Assembly: GCA_947306705.1 (NCBI GenBank)
Contig: CAMZHD010000004.1
Location: 1 to 42,307, forward strand
Length of the DNA stretch: 42,307 nucleotides
Direction: 5' to 3'
From: an uncultured Caryophanales bacterium
Lineage (GTDB): Bacteria; Bacillota_I; Bacilli_A; RF39; UBA660
Below are positions 32,120 to 39,166 of this stretch, piece by piece. The notes beneath the pieces are model-generated. The model made no database searches. It had not been told where the DNA came from and worked only from the letters and a program-made list of their open reading frames with translations. The translations under genes and the position numbers were made by a program. Each line of letters opens with the position of its first letter. Position 1 is the stretch's first letter.

Positions 32120-33562
32120 ATGGCAGATGATAAAAAATTCGTAGAAAAAATAACTTCTAGAGAAGAAGATTTTGCTTCATGGTATACCGATGTAGTAAAA
32201 GAAGCAAAATTATGTGATTACTCTAGTGTGAGAGGATGTTTAAATTATTTACCGAATGGATATGCTATTTGGGAAAATATACAAAAAAACTTAGATGAAA
32301 GATTTAAGAAAACAGGAGTACAAAATGTATCACTTCCAATGTTAATACCAGAAAGTCTCCTACAAAAAGAAAAAGATCATATTGAAGGATTTGCTCCTGA
32401 AGTTGCTTGGGTAACAAAGGGAGGAGTAGAAGATTTAGAAGAAAAATTCTGTATCCGCCCTACTTCTGAAACTCTATTCTGTGATGTATGGCAAAAACTA
32501 GTAAAGTCATATAGAGATTTACCATTAGTATGGAATCAATGGTGTTCTGTATTAAGATGGGAAAAAACAACGAGACCATTCTTAAGAAGTAGAGAGTTTT
32601 TATGGCAAGAAGGTCATACTCTACATGCAACATATGAAGAAGCAGAAGCTAAAACAAAAGAGATGTTTCAAGTTTATTATGACTTTGTAACACAAGATCT
32701 CGCAATCCCACTAATCTGTGGAAAGAAAACAGAAAGTGAAAAATTTGCAGGAGCAGAAGATACTTATACCATTGAAGCAATGATGCATGATGGTAAATCT
32801 CTTCAATCAGGTACTTCTCACTTCTTTGGTTCTGGATTCCCAGATGCATTCAATATTAAATACTTAGATAAAGAAAACCAACCACATAGTTGTTACGAAA
32901 CAAGTTGGGGAATGTCTACTAGAATTATTGGTGCCATTATCATGGTACATGGAGATGATTCTGGTTTAGTATTACCTCCAAGAATTGCTCCTACACAAGC
33001 AACGATTATTCCAATTGCTCAACAAAAAGAAGGAGTATTAGAAAAAGCAAATGAAGTTTTAGAGAGACTACAAAAAGTAAATATTCGTACGAAATTAGAT
33101 GATTCTGAAAAGTCTCCTGGATTTAAATATTCTGAACAAGAGATGTTAGGAATCCCTGTTCGTATTGAATTAGGACCAAGAGATATTGAAAATAATGAAT
33201 GTGTTGTTGTTAGAAGAACTACAAGAGAAAAAACAGTTATTTCCTTAGATGAAATCGAAACAAAATTACCAGAAATATTGGAAGAGATTCAAAAAGAAAT
33301 GTATGAATCTGCAAAACAATTCCTAGAAGAACATATCTATTCTGTAACAACCCTAGAAGAAATGAAGAAAATCGGAGAAGAAAAGATTGGATTCATCAAA
33401 GCTATGTGGTGTGGAGATCCTGAATGTGAAGATAAAATCAAAGCAGAAACAGGAGGATATGGATCTCGTTGTATCCCAGAAAAACAAGAACATTTATCAG
33501 ATACTTGCGTTTGCTGTGGAAAAGAAGCAAAAGAAATGGTTATCTGGGGAAAATCTTATTAA
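32120..33562 (+). CDS. proS: Prolyl-tRNA synthetase, archaeal/eukaryal-like type
   Basis: A 480-residue class II enzyme that charges tRNA-Pro. Visible: motif 1 region ([20 protein letters not shown]), motif 2 ([22 protein letters not shown]), the TSHFFGSGF and [15 protein letters not shown] regions (motif 3), an anticodon-binding domain ([19 protein letters not shown]) and a C-terminal zinc region with CGDPEC, CIPEK and CVCCGK. It lacks the editing insertion of the ordinary bacterial type. It ends in a terminator shared with the convergent gene. AAAGGAG precedes the ATG. A tRNA-Pro(UGG) lies at the end of the window, 9 kb away. Confidence 0.97.
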   Translation: MADDKKFVEKITSREEDFASWYTDVVKEAKLCDYSSVRGCLNYLPNGYAIWENIQKNLDERFKKTGVQNVSLPMLIPESLLQKEKDHIEGFAPEVAWVTKGGVEDLEEKFCIRPTSETLFCDVWQKLVKSYRDLPLVWNQWCSVLRWEKTTRPFLRSREFLWQEGHTLHATYEEAEAKTKEMFQVYYDFVTQDLAIPLICGKKTESEKFAGAEDTYTIEAMMHDGKSLQSGTSHFFGSGFPDAFNIKYLDKENQPHSCYETSWGMSTRIIGAIIMVHGDDSGLVLPPRIAPTQATIIPIAQQKEGVLEKANEVLERLQKVNIRTKLDDSEKSPGFKYSEQEMLGIPVRIELGPRDIENNECVVVRRTTREKTVISLDEIETKLPEILEEIQKEMYESAKQFLEEHIYSVTTLEEMKKIGEEKIGFIKAMWCGDPECEDKIKAETGGYGSRCIPEKQEHLSDTCVCCGKEAKEMVIWGKSY

Positions 33563-33602
33563 AAAGAAAAGAGAGAATTATGAATTCTCTCTATTTTTTA
33601 TC
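33561..33602. terminator. Convergent terminator between proS and the 33578 gene
   Basis: AGAGAGAATT (33570-33579) and AATTCTCTCT (33583-33592) pair around ATG. A T-run follows on the plus strand and an A-rich run precedes, so it can serve both directions. The stop codon of the minus-strand gene lies inside. Confidence 0.85.
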
Positions 33603-34129
33603 TTTTGAACCGTATCTTCCACTTTAAAACGAATCGCATCTAATGGGACATGATCTTCTTCATGTAAATGCTCTATAAAAGCAACTAATTCTTCTAACTT
33701 ACAATCATATAATAATGTCTCTGGTAATTTTACACTACTCATTAAATGTTTAAAATCTAAAGCACTATTTTTTTTCACAGGAAGTCTACGATAGTAGAAA
33801 AAACTTCCTTGTCCATAATCTACTCCAATATCAAATCCAATTCCTTTGTATTGGATAGAATAATACTCTCCTAATGGTTCTTTATAAGGGTAGATATAAT
33901 TCTCAGAAGAATATTCTTGAATGGCTTCAAAAAAGAATGGTAAACATCCTAATTGTTTACGATCTTCTATAGGAAACATTTCTGCATCAGCAGCATCAGC
34001 ACTACACTGTGGAACTTTCTTACTAAAAGTCATTAACCAATCCATATATTCTGTAGAATATAAGAGTTTTTCAAAAAACTCTTTTCTTTTTTCGGTTCTT
34101 TCAATTTGTTTTTCAATGGATGTTTTCAT
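33578..34129 (-). CDS. Hypothetical soluble protein, 183 aa
   Basis: No family recognised. The protein has a charged helical N-terminus (KTSIEKQIERTEKRKEF) and a mixed beta-rich centre (YKGIGFDIGVDYGQGSFFYYRRL). There is no signal peptide or membrane helix. Its ATG at 34129 overlaps the receiver-domain gene by 17 bases, so the two are co-expressed and may form a small signalling pair. Confidence 0.65.
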   Translation of the reverse strand: MKTSIEKQIERTEKRKEFFEKLLYSTEYMDWLMTFSKKVPQCSADAADAEMFPIEDRKQLGCLPFFFEAIQEYSSENYIYPYKEPLGEYYSIQYKGIGFDIGVDYGQGSFFYYRRLPVKKNSALDFKHLMSSVKLPETLLYDCKLEELVAFIEHLHEEDHVPLDAIRFKVEDTVQKIKNRENS

Positions 34130-34532
34130 GTTCGTTCTTCCTTTCTATAAAATGTTTTTGAATAAGCGTTTGAAAGGTTTCTCTCATAGAAGTAGAAAAA
34201 TCAAACGGAACTGTCCCAATGACAAATTCTCCATATTCATCAGGAATACAAACAGAATCACTAGAACAAACAATAGTAGGAATTGGTAAATGAACTCTAG
34301 AAAGTTGTATTAACACTTCTAGACCCATTCCTCTTTCTGGAACATCACCATCATAAGAAGGAAAAATCCAATCCAATATTAACAAATCAACTTTTCCTGC
34401 ATTCTTTGCCAAATGGTACAACCCACTATGCATCGATTCAAATTCTTGGAATGTTTTTTCCTTTAAAAAAGAAAAATCATTTTTAATTCTTTCTCTTTTA
34501 TAAGGATCATCATCAATAATTACAATATTCAT
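34113..34532 (-). CDS. Stand-alone response-regulator receiver domain
   Basis: A 139-residue CheY-like protein without an output domain. The acidic pocket is Asp7-Asp8-Asp9, the phospho-acceptor is Asp54 in LLILDWIFP, and Ser90/Ser91 in TIVCSSD take the Thr/Ser role. The conserved Lys is not seen: GTVPFD stands where (G)xxxK-P is expected. An insertion (PSYDGDVPERGMG) lengthens loop 3. ATG 34532 follows GAGGCGG. It ends in TGA, the only such stop I noted in this window. No histidine kinase is nearby. Confidence 0.82.
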   Translation of the reverse strand: MNIVIIDDDPYKRERIKNDFSFLKEKTFQEFESMHSGLYHLAKNAGKVDLLILDWIFPSYDGDVPERGMGLEVLIQLSRVHLPIPTIVCSSDSVCIPDEYGEFVIGTVPFDFSTSMRETFQTLIQKHFIERKNEHENIH

Positions 34533-34563
34533 TGGAACCGCCTCTGTTTCTTAGTATAACATA

Positions 34564-35232
34564 TTATTTCTTTTTCGGAACAGTATATTGGTAACTCTCT
34601 TTAATAAAGGATAATATTTCATCATCTGTTAATCTTTCATCTAGCGCAAGAGATACCCAATATTTTTTATTCATATGATAAGCAGGAAAGACCCCTTCTT
34701 TTTTTAAATAAGTAGGAATCATCTGATCATCTAACTTAACATTCATCACATCAACCATACCCTCATGATCTTCTATTTTACTTCTCTTGATATTCATCAC
34801 AATCGCATACCATTTATGACTCTCTTTATTTTTAAAAACTCCACAGTCAGGAGTAGACTCCCATTCGAAATAAGGATGGTCTCCATAGATTTTAAAAATC
34901 TTTTCACTAATACGATTTGCCTGTTCACTTACAAAGTTTCTTTGAAGGAAACAATGATCTCGAATATCCCTCAAAATAGAAAGATACTCTTCTCTAACTT
35001 TCCCCGCAAACTCCCCTAAATTCTTTTCGATTCGATATCCAATATACTCTGTATCCATATCGAAATCCCATACACATCCAGATACTTTTCCATCTTCTAT
35101 CACAACTCTTACTTGAAAAGAATCTTTTAATATATTCTTAGAGTATCGATAAGACTCCCCTTCCTTCAAAAACCCATATTCTATGAGTTTATCTGGAAGA
35201 CATATACATTTATGAAATAGTTCTTCTTCCAT
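34564..35232 (-). CDS. MmcQ/YjbR-family protein with N-terminal extension
   Basis: 222 residues. The C-terminal half (about 105-215) matches YjbR-like proteins: WYAIVMNIKRSKI, VDVMNVKLDD, GVFPAYHMNKKYWVSLAL and the final helix DDEILSFIKESY. YjbR folds resemble DNA-binding and tellurite/toxin-related modules, but the function is unknown. The N-terminal half has EYIGYRIEKNLGEFAG, the pattern of a second, DUF-like copy. ATG 35232 follows GGTGA. Transcribed before the receiver gene with a 31-base gap. Confidence 0.8.
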   Translation of the reverse strand: MEEELFHKCICLPDKLIEYGFLKEGESYRYSKNILKDSFQVRVVIEDGKVSGCVWDFDMDTEYIGYRIEKNLGEFAGKVREEYLSILRDIRDHCFLQRNFVSEQANRISEKIFKIYGDHPYFEWESTPDCGVFKNKESHKWYAIVMNIKRSKIEDHEGMVDVMNVKLDDQMIPTYLKKEGVFPAYHMNKKYWVSLALDERLTDDEILSFIKESYQYTVPKKK

Positions 35233-35255
35233 AAAATCACCATTATTAGTATACC

Positions 35256-35283
35256 ATAAAAAAAAGCAAAACTATGTTTTGCT
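35256..35283 (-). terminator. Intrinsic terminator of the GT2 gene
   Basis: AGCAAAAC (35265-35272) and GTTTTGCT (35276-35283) pair around TAT, then a U-run. The stem includes the stop codon. Confidence 0.9.
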
Positions 35284-36228
35284 CCCCTTAAAAAAGATCA
35301 TTCCAATGATAAGACAAATTTCAGTTAGAATTTTTGAAACAATGACTCCTGGTATTAGAAAGTGAAAACCAAACAGTAGAACTGTTGATAAAACAATTTT
35401 ACCAAGAGATTTTAATATGGAATGACTCTTTTTCCAAAAATAATATAGTAAACAACAGATAATCCCAGATAGTATATTGGATACTAAATAGGATACTCCT
35501 AGTAATAACAAACAATATAAAATAATATTTAAAAAGAAACAGAAAATAGAACTGGCAGAATACTTACATATTTCTTTATAAATTTTAAAAGAATCTTTAA
35601 TAGGATGAAAATGAGAAGAAGAATTATTATCAATATAAATCGTTTCAATCGGTATTTCATGAATCGTAATACCTTCTCCTGCACATCTCAATAACATTTG
35701 TATTTCATATTCATAACGTTCTCCAGGTATTTCAATCATACGATCTATTAAATGATTCGAAAAAGAACGAAGACCTGTTTGCGTATCAAATACACGAGTT
35801 CCTGTTGCGAGTGCGAATACTCCTCTTGTGATAGTATTACCTAATTGACTACGAAGAGGAACATCTTTATCAAATCCACGACTACCAAGAACTAATTCTT
35901 CTAAATGATCTTGATTATAAGCAAATAACTTTTTTGCATCTTCAATTTGATGTTGTCCATCACAATCCATTGTCACAACTACATAGTCTTCTGGAATCAT
36001 ATTCTTGATATAAGAAAATCCAGTCTTCAAAGCACAACCTTTTCCTCGATTCACTTCATGGGTAAGAACAATACAATCCTTAGAAATGCTTTCAAAGATT
36101 CTTTTAGATTCCACACTACTACCATCATTTACCACAATAATATCAAAGTTTTCTTCTTTTAATTGATGAATTAATTTTTCCAGTTTAACATCTGGTTGAT
36201 AAGCAGGTATTAATACAATGTTTTTCAT
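35272..36228 (-). CDS. GT2 family glycosyltransferase fused to a membrane domain
   Basis: A 318-residue protein. Residues 1-210 are a GT-A glycosyltransferase: VNDGSS (Asp35), the DxD motif at Asp88-Cys-Asp90 followed by GQH, TQTGLRSFS, and a GERYEYEIQMLL acceptor motif. The last 90 residues contain three or four hydrophobic helices, resembling the GtrA-like part of dolichyl/undecaprenyl-phosphate glycosyltransferases. It probably links a sugar to a polyprenyl phosphate for wall or surface glycans. ATG 36228 follows GGAGAG. A terminator separates it from the sortase. Confidence 0.9.
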   Translation of the reverse strand: MKNIVLIPAYQPDVKLEKLIHQLKEENFDIIVVNDGSSVESKRIFESISKDCIVLTHEVNRGKGCALKTGFSYIKNMIPEDYVVVTMDCDGQHQIEDAKKLFAYNQDHLEELVLGSRGFDKDVPLRSQLGNTITRGVFALATGTRVFDTQTGLRSFSNHLIDRMIEIPGERYEYEIQMLLRCAGEGITIHEIPIETIYIDNNSSSHFHPIKDSFKIYKEICKYSASSIFCFFLNIILYCLLLLGVSYLVSNILSGIICCLLYYFWKKSHSILKSLGKIVLSTVLLFGFHFLIPGVIVSKILTEICLIIGMIFFKGSKT

Positions 36229-36251
36229 AGGATTCTCTCCACTCTTTCAAG

Positions 36252-36277
36252 AAAAAAAGATTCATTAAATCTTTTTT
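36252..36277 (-). terminator. Intrinsic terminator of the sortase gene
   Basis: AAAAAGATT (36254-36262) and AATCTTTTT (36268-36276) pair around a 5-base loop, followed by U's. Confidence 0.8.
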
Positions 36278-37295
36278 AATAGGTACTAGCTGAAATCAAT
36301 TTAGCATGAACAACTTTTCTACCTTTATTATCATCTGTACAAGTAGATAATGTAATAATCTTATCAGAAATCGTAACAGTATTATCAACTTCAATAATAT
36401 TTCTACCAGCAATTGTATTTAAGAATTGTTGATACTCATCTAAATTATAAAAACTAGTTTGAATATAATAGATTTCAGGATCTATATAATAAGCAGAAAA
36501 TACTTGATACGTAAAGATTTGTCTATCTGCTGTTAAAACACGGATTTTGATATCACTTTGTTTATTTTTAAATAACTTATCAATACTTCCAAAAGAAGTC
36601 TTATTCAATAAATTATGTCCATAGAATACCGTATTAGAATCTTGCATATTAGAAGAATTACGATAATCCATAAAAGTCCATCCGTTCACAGAATAAGAAT
36701 AATCATAAGAATGATTTAAATAATAATCATTATTGTCTGTTTGAACAATTGGATAATTTATGTTAGTACCTTCTACCATGATCCACGCAACTGTATCTGC
36801 ATTTTTATTTCTTAAATCTTCAAAATTAATATCTCCTAAAGAATACTTTCCATAGATACGATATAGATTCATTTCTTTACTAAATAAAATATTCTCTTCT
36901 GATGCGGATGCCATATCACTAGAAGCAGGTGTAGTATCAGATGATATAACAGGTACCTCTTCAAAACGAAATTGTGTAGTATCAACAGGAGCTACATAGA
37001 ATGTATCAAATAAGTATAATCCTGCAAGAAACCAAACAATAACCATAACAATATGAGATGGTTGTTCTTGACGTACTTGAAAATAATGAATAACTTTATC
37101 CAAAGAAGAAATGGGAAGCAATTTCTTCATCCATTCAAAAATCTTTTTGAAATAAAAATAAAATCCCCTAGATAAAAATAAAGATAGTGCTTGAAATCCC
37201 CTTACAAACCAGCATACTATCTTATAAGGAATGAAGAGTATGAACTTAAAAACAGTAAAAATGTATAATCCAATAAATTGAAATACTTTTTTCAT
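36276..37295 (-). CDS. srtB: Class B-type sortase
   Basis: A 339-residue membrane transpeptidase that cuts a sorting motif and joins the protein to wall or pilus. Two hydrophobic regions (about 6-45 and 83-105) precede an outer linker, and the catalytic domain follows with His227 in VFYGHNLLN, Cys319 in ITLSTCTDD and Arg326 in NKGRKVV. The N-terminal helices (EDLRNKNADTVAWIMVEG, then NINYPIVQTDNNDYYLNHSY) are those of class B enzymes. Its ATG overlaps the stop of the 112-residue gene, so they are coupled. Class B enzymes favour NP-type motifs, which fits the NPxTF proteins at 8495 and 10654. Confidence 0.9.
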   Translation of the reverse strand: MKKVFQFIGLYIFTVFKFILFIPYKIVCWFVRGFQALSLFLSRGFYFYFKKIFEWMKKLLPISSLDKVIHYFQVRQEQPSHIVMVIVWFLAGLYLFDTFYVAPVDTTQFRFEEVPVISSDTTPASSDMASASEENILFSKEMNLYRIYGKYSLGDINFEDLRNKNADTVAWIMVEGTNINYPIVQTDNNDYYLNHSYDYSYSVNGWTFMDYRNSSNMQDSNTVFYGHNLLNKTSFGSIDKLFKNKQSDIKIRVLTADRQIFTYQVFSAYYIDPEIYYIQTSFYNLDEYQQFLNTIAGRNIIEVDNTVTISDKIITLSTCTDDNKGRKVVHAKLISASTY

Positions 37296-37296
37296 A

Positions 37297-37635
37297 CTAC
37301 ATCTCATCTATGACGGCAATGATATAAGGGGTATCATAGTCATATTCTTCTTCTTTTTGTTCTTGAGAAACAACTGGCATCTCCCCAGTAGGCTCGATAA
37401 CCATTGTATATTGCTTTTGAATTTCATTTTCCGCATCCACAACAGGTAATGGCATTAAAACAGGTTCTTCATATTGAACTTGTTGTTGTACACGAGAAAC
37501 AACTTTTGGCGTAGAAACCATAGATACTTTAGAAGTACGTTGTGCACGTAAACCTTTTTTCTCTATAATAGTCACAATAATACCCGTGATAATAGAAACA
37601 GTAATTAAGATGGTCAAATACAAGTATATTATCAT
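37297..37635 (-). CDS. Small membrane protein co-transcribed with sortase
   Basis: 112 residues, family unknown. One N-terminal helix (2-25) is followed by a soluble part with Val/Gln/Pro-rich segments (VVSRVQQQVQYEEPVLMPLPVV) and an acidic, Tyr-rich end. It has an AAAGGAG site, a promoter at 37674-37701 and a shared stop/start with the sortase, so it probably assists the sortase or its substrates. Confidence 0.7.
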   Translation of the reverse strand: MIIYLYLTILITVSIITGIIVTIIEKKGLRAQRTSKVSMVSTPKVVSRVQQQVQYEEPVLMPLPVVDAENEIQKQYTMVIEPTGEMPVVSQEQKEEEYDYDTPYIIAVIDEM

Positions 37636-37673
37636 AACTATTCTCCTTTCTACCCATAATAGTATCTATTATA

Positions 37674-37701
37674 ATTATAAAATAAGAATTCTATTTTTCA
37701 A
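37674..37701 (-). promoter_or_regulatory. Promoter of the sortase operon
   Basis: TTGAAA (37696-37701), a 16-base spacer, TATAAT (37674-37679). A row of direct repeats lies just upstream. Confidence 0.75.
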
Positions 37702-37709
37702 TTATTTTA

Positions 37710-37749
37710 CGTAAAAAGAAGTGTAAATCATTGTAAAATAAGATGTAAA
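37710..37749. repeat. Four phased (T/C)GTAAA direct repeats upstream of the sortase promoter
   Basis: CGTAAA at 37710, then TGTAAA at 37722, 37732 and 37744, spaced 12, 10 and 12 bases. The spacing is close to one helical turn and the place, upstream of the -35, suits an activator. Confidence 0.55.
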
Positions 37750-37767
37750 AAGAATAATAGTTGACAA

Positions 37768-37798
37768 AATAAAAAAGTAATCCAAAGATTACTTTTTA
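37768..37798 (-). terminator. Intrinsic terminator of the 37789 gene
   Basis: AAAAAGTAATC (37772-37782) and GATTACTTTTT pair around CAAA, with a U-run. Confidence 0.9.
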
Positions 37799-38463
37799 TT
37801 ACAAAGTGAAGAATAATCACTAAATTCATTCAATTTCTTAATAGACTTCAATTCTGGTTCAGAGAACTTTCCATCTTGATAACGTATTACATATGTCATT
37901 GATGCATCACGATCTTGAAACTCTTGATATAAATTACAAGCATCAATCTCTACAAATGCTTCATTAGGCATATCTACAAAAGTATTCTTTTGAAAGAATC
38001 TTGAAACTTCTACCGTCATTTCATTTTCTTTAGAATCAACCTTTTTAACATACCAGAAATCATCTTCTCCAAAATGAATCTCTTCTGATGAAAAATTACC
38101 CATTTGATATTGCATTAATCGAATATTACCATTTTCATCTTTTACAGGAAATAACAAACTATCTTCGTATGTATAAATAGCATCTCCGATATAAGGTTTA
38201 TCAGCAGAGGCAAAAATTACATAATCATTATAAGTAATCTCATAAGAAGAATCTCCATTCTTTTTAACAGTTAATTCATTATCATTAAATTCAAATGACT
38301 TATTACATGCTTTTTTCACACATTTTTCTAAATTCAAAACATTGTATTTTTCATTCAAAACAACCGTTTGATTCTTAACAACAATTTTAGTAACTAATAT
38401 AGATGCTAAAATCAAAATCAATATACACAATACGATAATAATAATATCTTTTTTCTTTTCCAT
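37789..38463 (-). CDS. Membrane-anchored Cys-containing surface protein (paralog B)
   Basis: 224 residues from the ATG at 38463 (GGAGG five bases upstream; an ATG at 38475 is also in frame). One N-terminal helix (about 5-27) anchors an outer domain. It matches its neighbour 38477-39157 throughout: LNLEKCVKKACNKSFEFN, YNDYVIFASADKPYIGDAIYTYEDSL, FVDMPNEAFVEIDACNLYQEF, and a final SSLCNK. Four Cys are shared and could form two disulfides. Family not recognised. It ends the giant pilin operon before a strong terminator. Confidence 0.72.
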   Translation of the reverse strand: MEKKKDIIIIVLCILILILASILVTKIVVKNQTVVLNEKYNVLNLEKCVKKACNKSFEFNDNELTVKKNGDSSYEITYNDYVIFASADKPYIGDAIYTYEDSLLFPVKDENGNIRLMQYQMGNFSSEEIHFGEDDFWYVKKVDSKENEMTVEVSRFFQKNTFVDMPNEAFVEIDACNLYQEFQDRDASMTYVIRYQDGKFSEPELKSIKKLNEFSDYSSLCNKK

Positions 38464-38476
38464 ATTGTCCTCCATA

Positions 38477-39157
38477 CTAATTACATAAATTTCTATATTC
38501 TTTATATTCTTTTAATGGAAGTGTTTCTGTATTAACAGCTTTACTAAACTTTCCATCTTTATAAGTAATTTCAAATGCTTTATAAGCATCATAATCTGCG
38601 TATTTTTGGAAGTTTTCACAAGTAGTAATTGGAAGCATATTATGAGCAGCTGCATCTACAAAATCCGTATCATTTAAGAAACGATCGGTTTTAATCGTAA
38701 TTTTATTATCATTTACTTCTACACTTTTATAAATCCAGTCTGGATCTTCTTTCAATAAAGTAAACTTTTGAAAATTTAAGTCATCAGGATCATATACTAC
38801 ATCATAAAAGTTTTCTGGATCACTATACACAAGATAAACAAGTTTATTATCAAATGTATAGATTTTATCTCCTAAATAAGGATATTCAGAAGAAGCTTGA
38901 ATGACTTTTTTATTATAACGAATTTGATAGTTTAATGACTCATCTACTACAATGGATATTTTATTATTATTGAAAGTAAATGTTTCATTACAAGTTTGAT
39001 GACTACATTTAGAAATATCAATTGTATTAAATTGTTTATATTGGTCGGATTTTGTATCCATTGATTGATCTTTATCAATGGATACAACTCCTATCGCAAC
39101 GCTTAAAGCAGCTAGTATAATCACTAATACTATAATAATAATATTCTTTTTATTCAT
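38477..39157 (-). CDS. Membrane-anchored Cys-containing surface protein (paralog A)
   Basis: 226 residues. An N-terminal helix (4-24) is followed by an outer domain of the same type as paralog B, with the Cys pattern ISKCSHQTCNETF, TTCENF and RNLCN. It lies directly after the giant pilin gene: its ribosome site AGGTGA overlaps the pilin stop. The start at 39157 is preferred over the GTG at 39166. The arrangement suggests a minor subunit or chaperone for the pilin-like protein; no known family. Confidence 0.72.
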   Translation of the reverse strand: MNKKNIIIIVLVIILAALSVAIGVVSIDKDQSMDTKSDQYKQFNTIDISKCSHQTCNETFTFNNNKISIVVDESLNYQIRYNKKVIQASSEYPYLGDKIYTFDNKLVYLVYSDPENFYDVVYDPDDLNFQKFTLLKEDPDWIYKSVEVNDNKITIKTDRFLNDTDFVDAAAHNMLPITTCENFQKYADYDAYKAFEITYKDGKFSKAVNTETLPLKEYKEYRNLCN

Positions 39158-39166
39158 ATATATCAC

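Noticed and set aside
32120-33562. Foreign contamination because ProS looks archaeal/eukaryal-like
   Set aside because: This ProS type is common in Bacillota-related lineages, and codon use matches the neighbours.
34113-34115. Mycoplasma-type code with TGA as Trp
   Set aside because: All Trp codons seen are TGG and the receiver gene ends in TGA, so the standard code applies.
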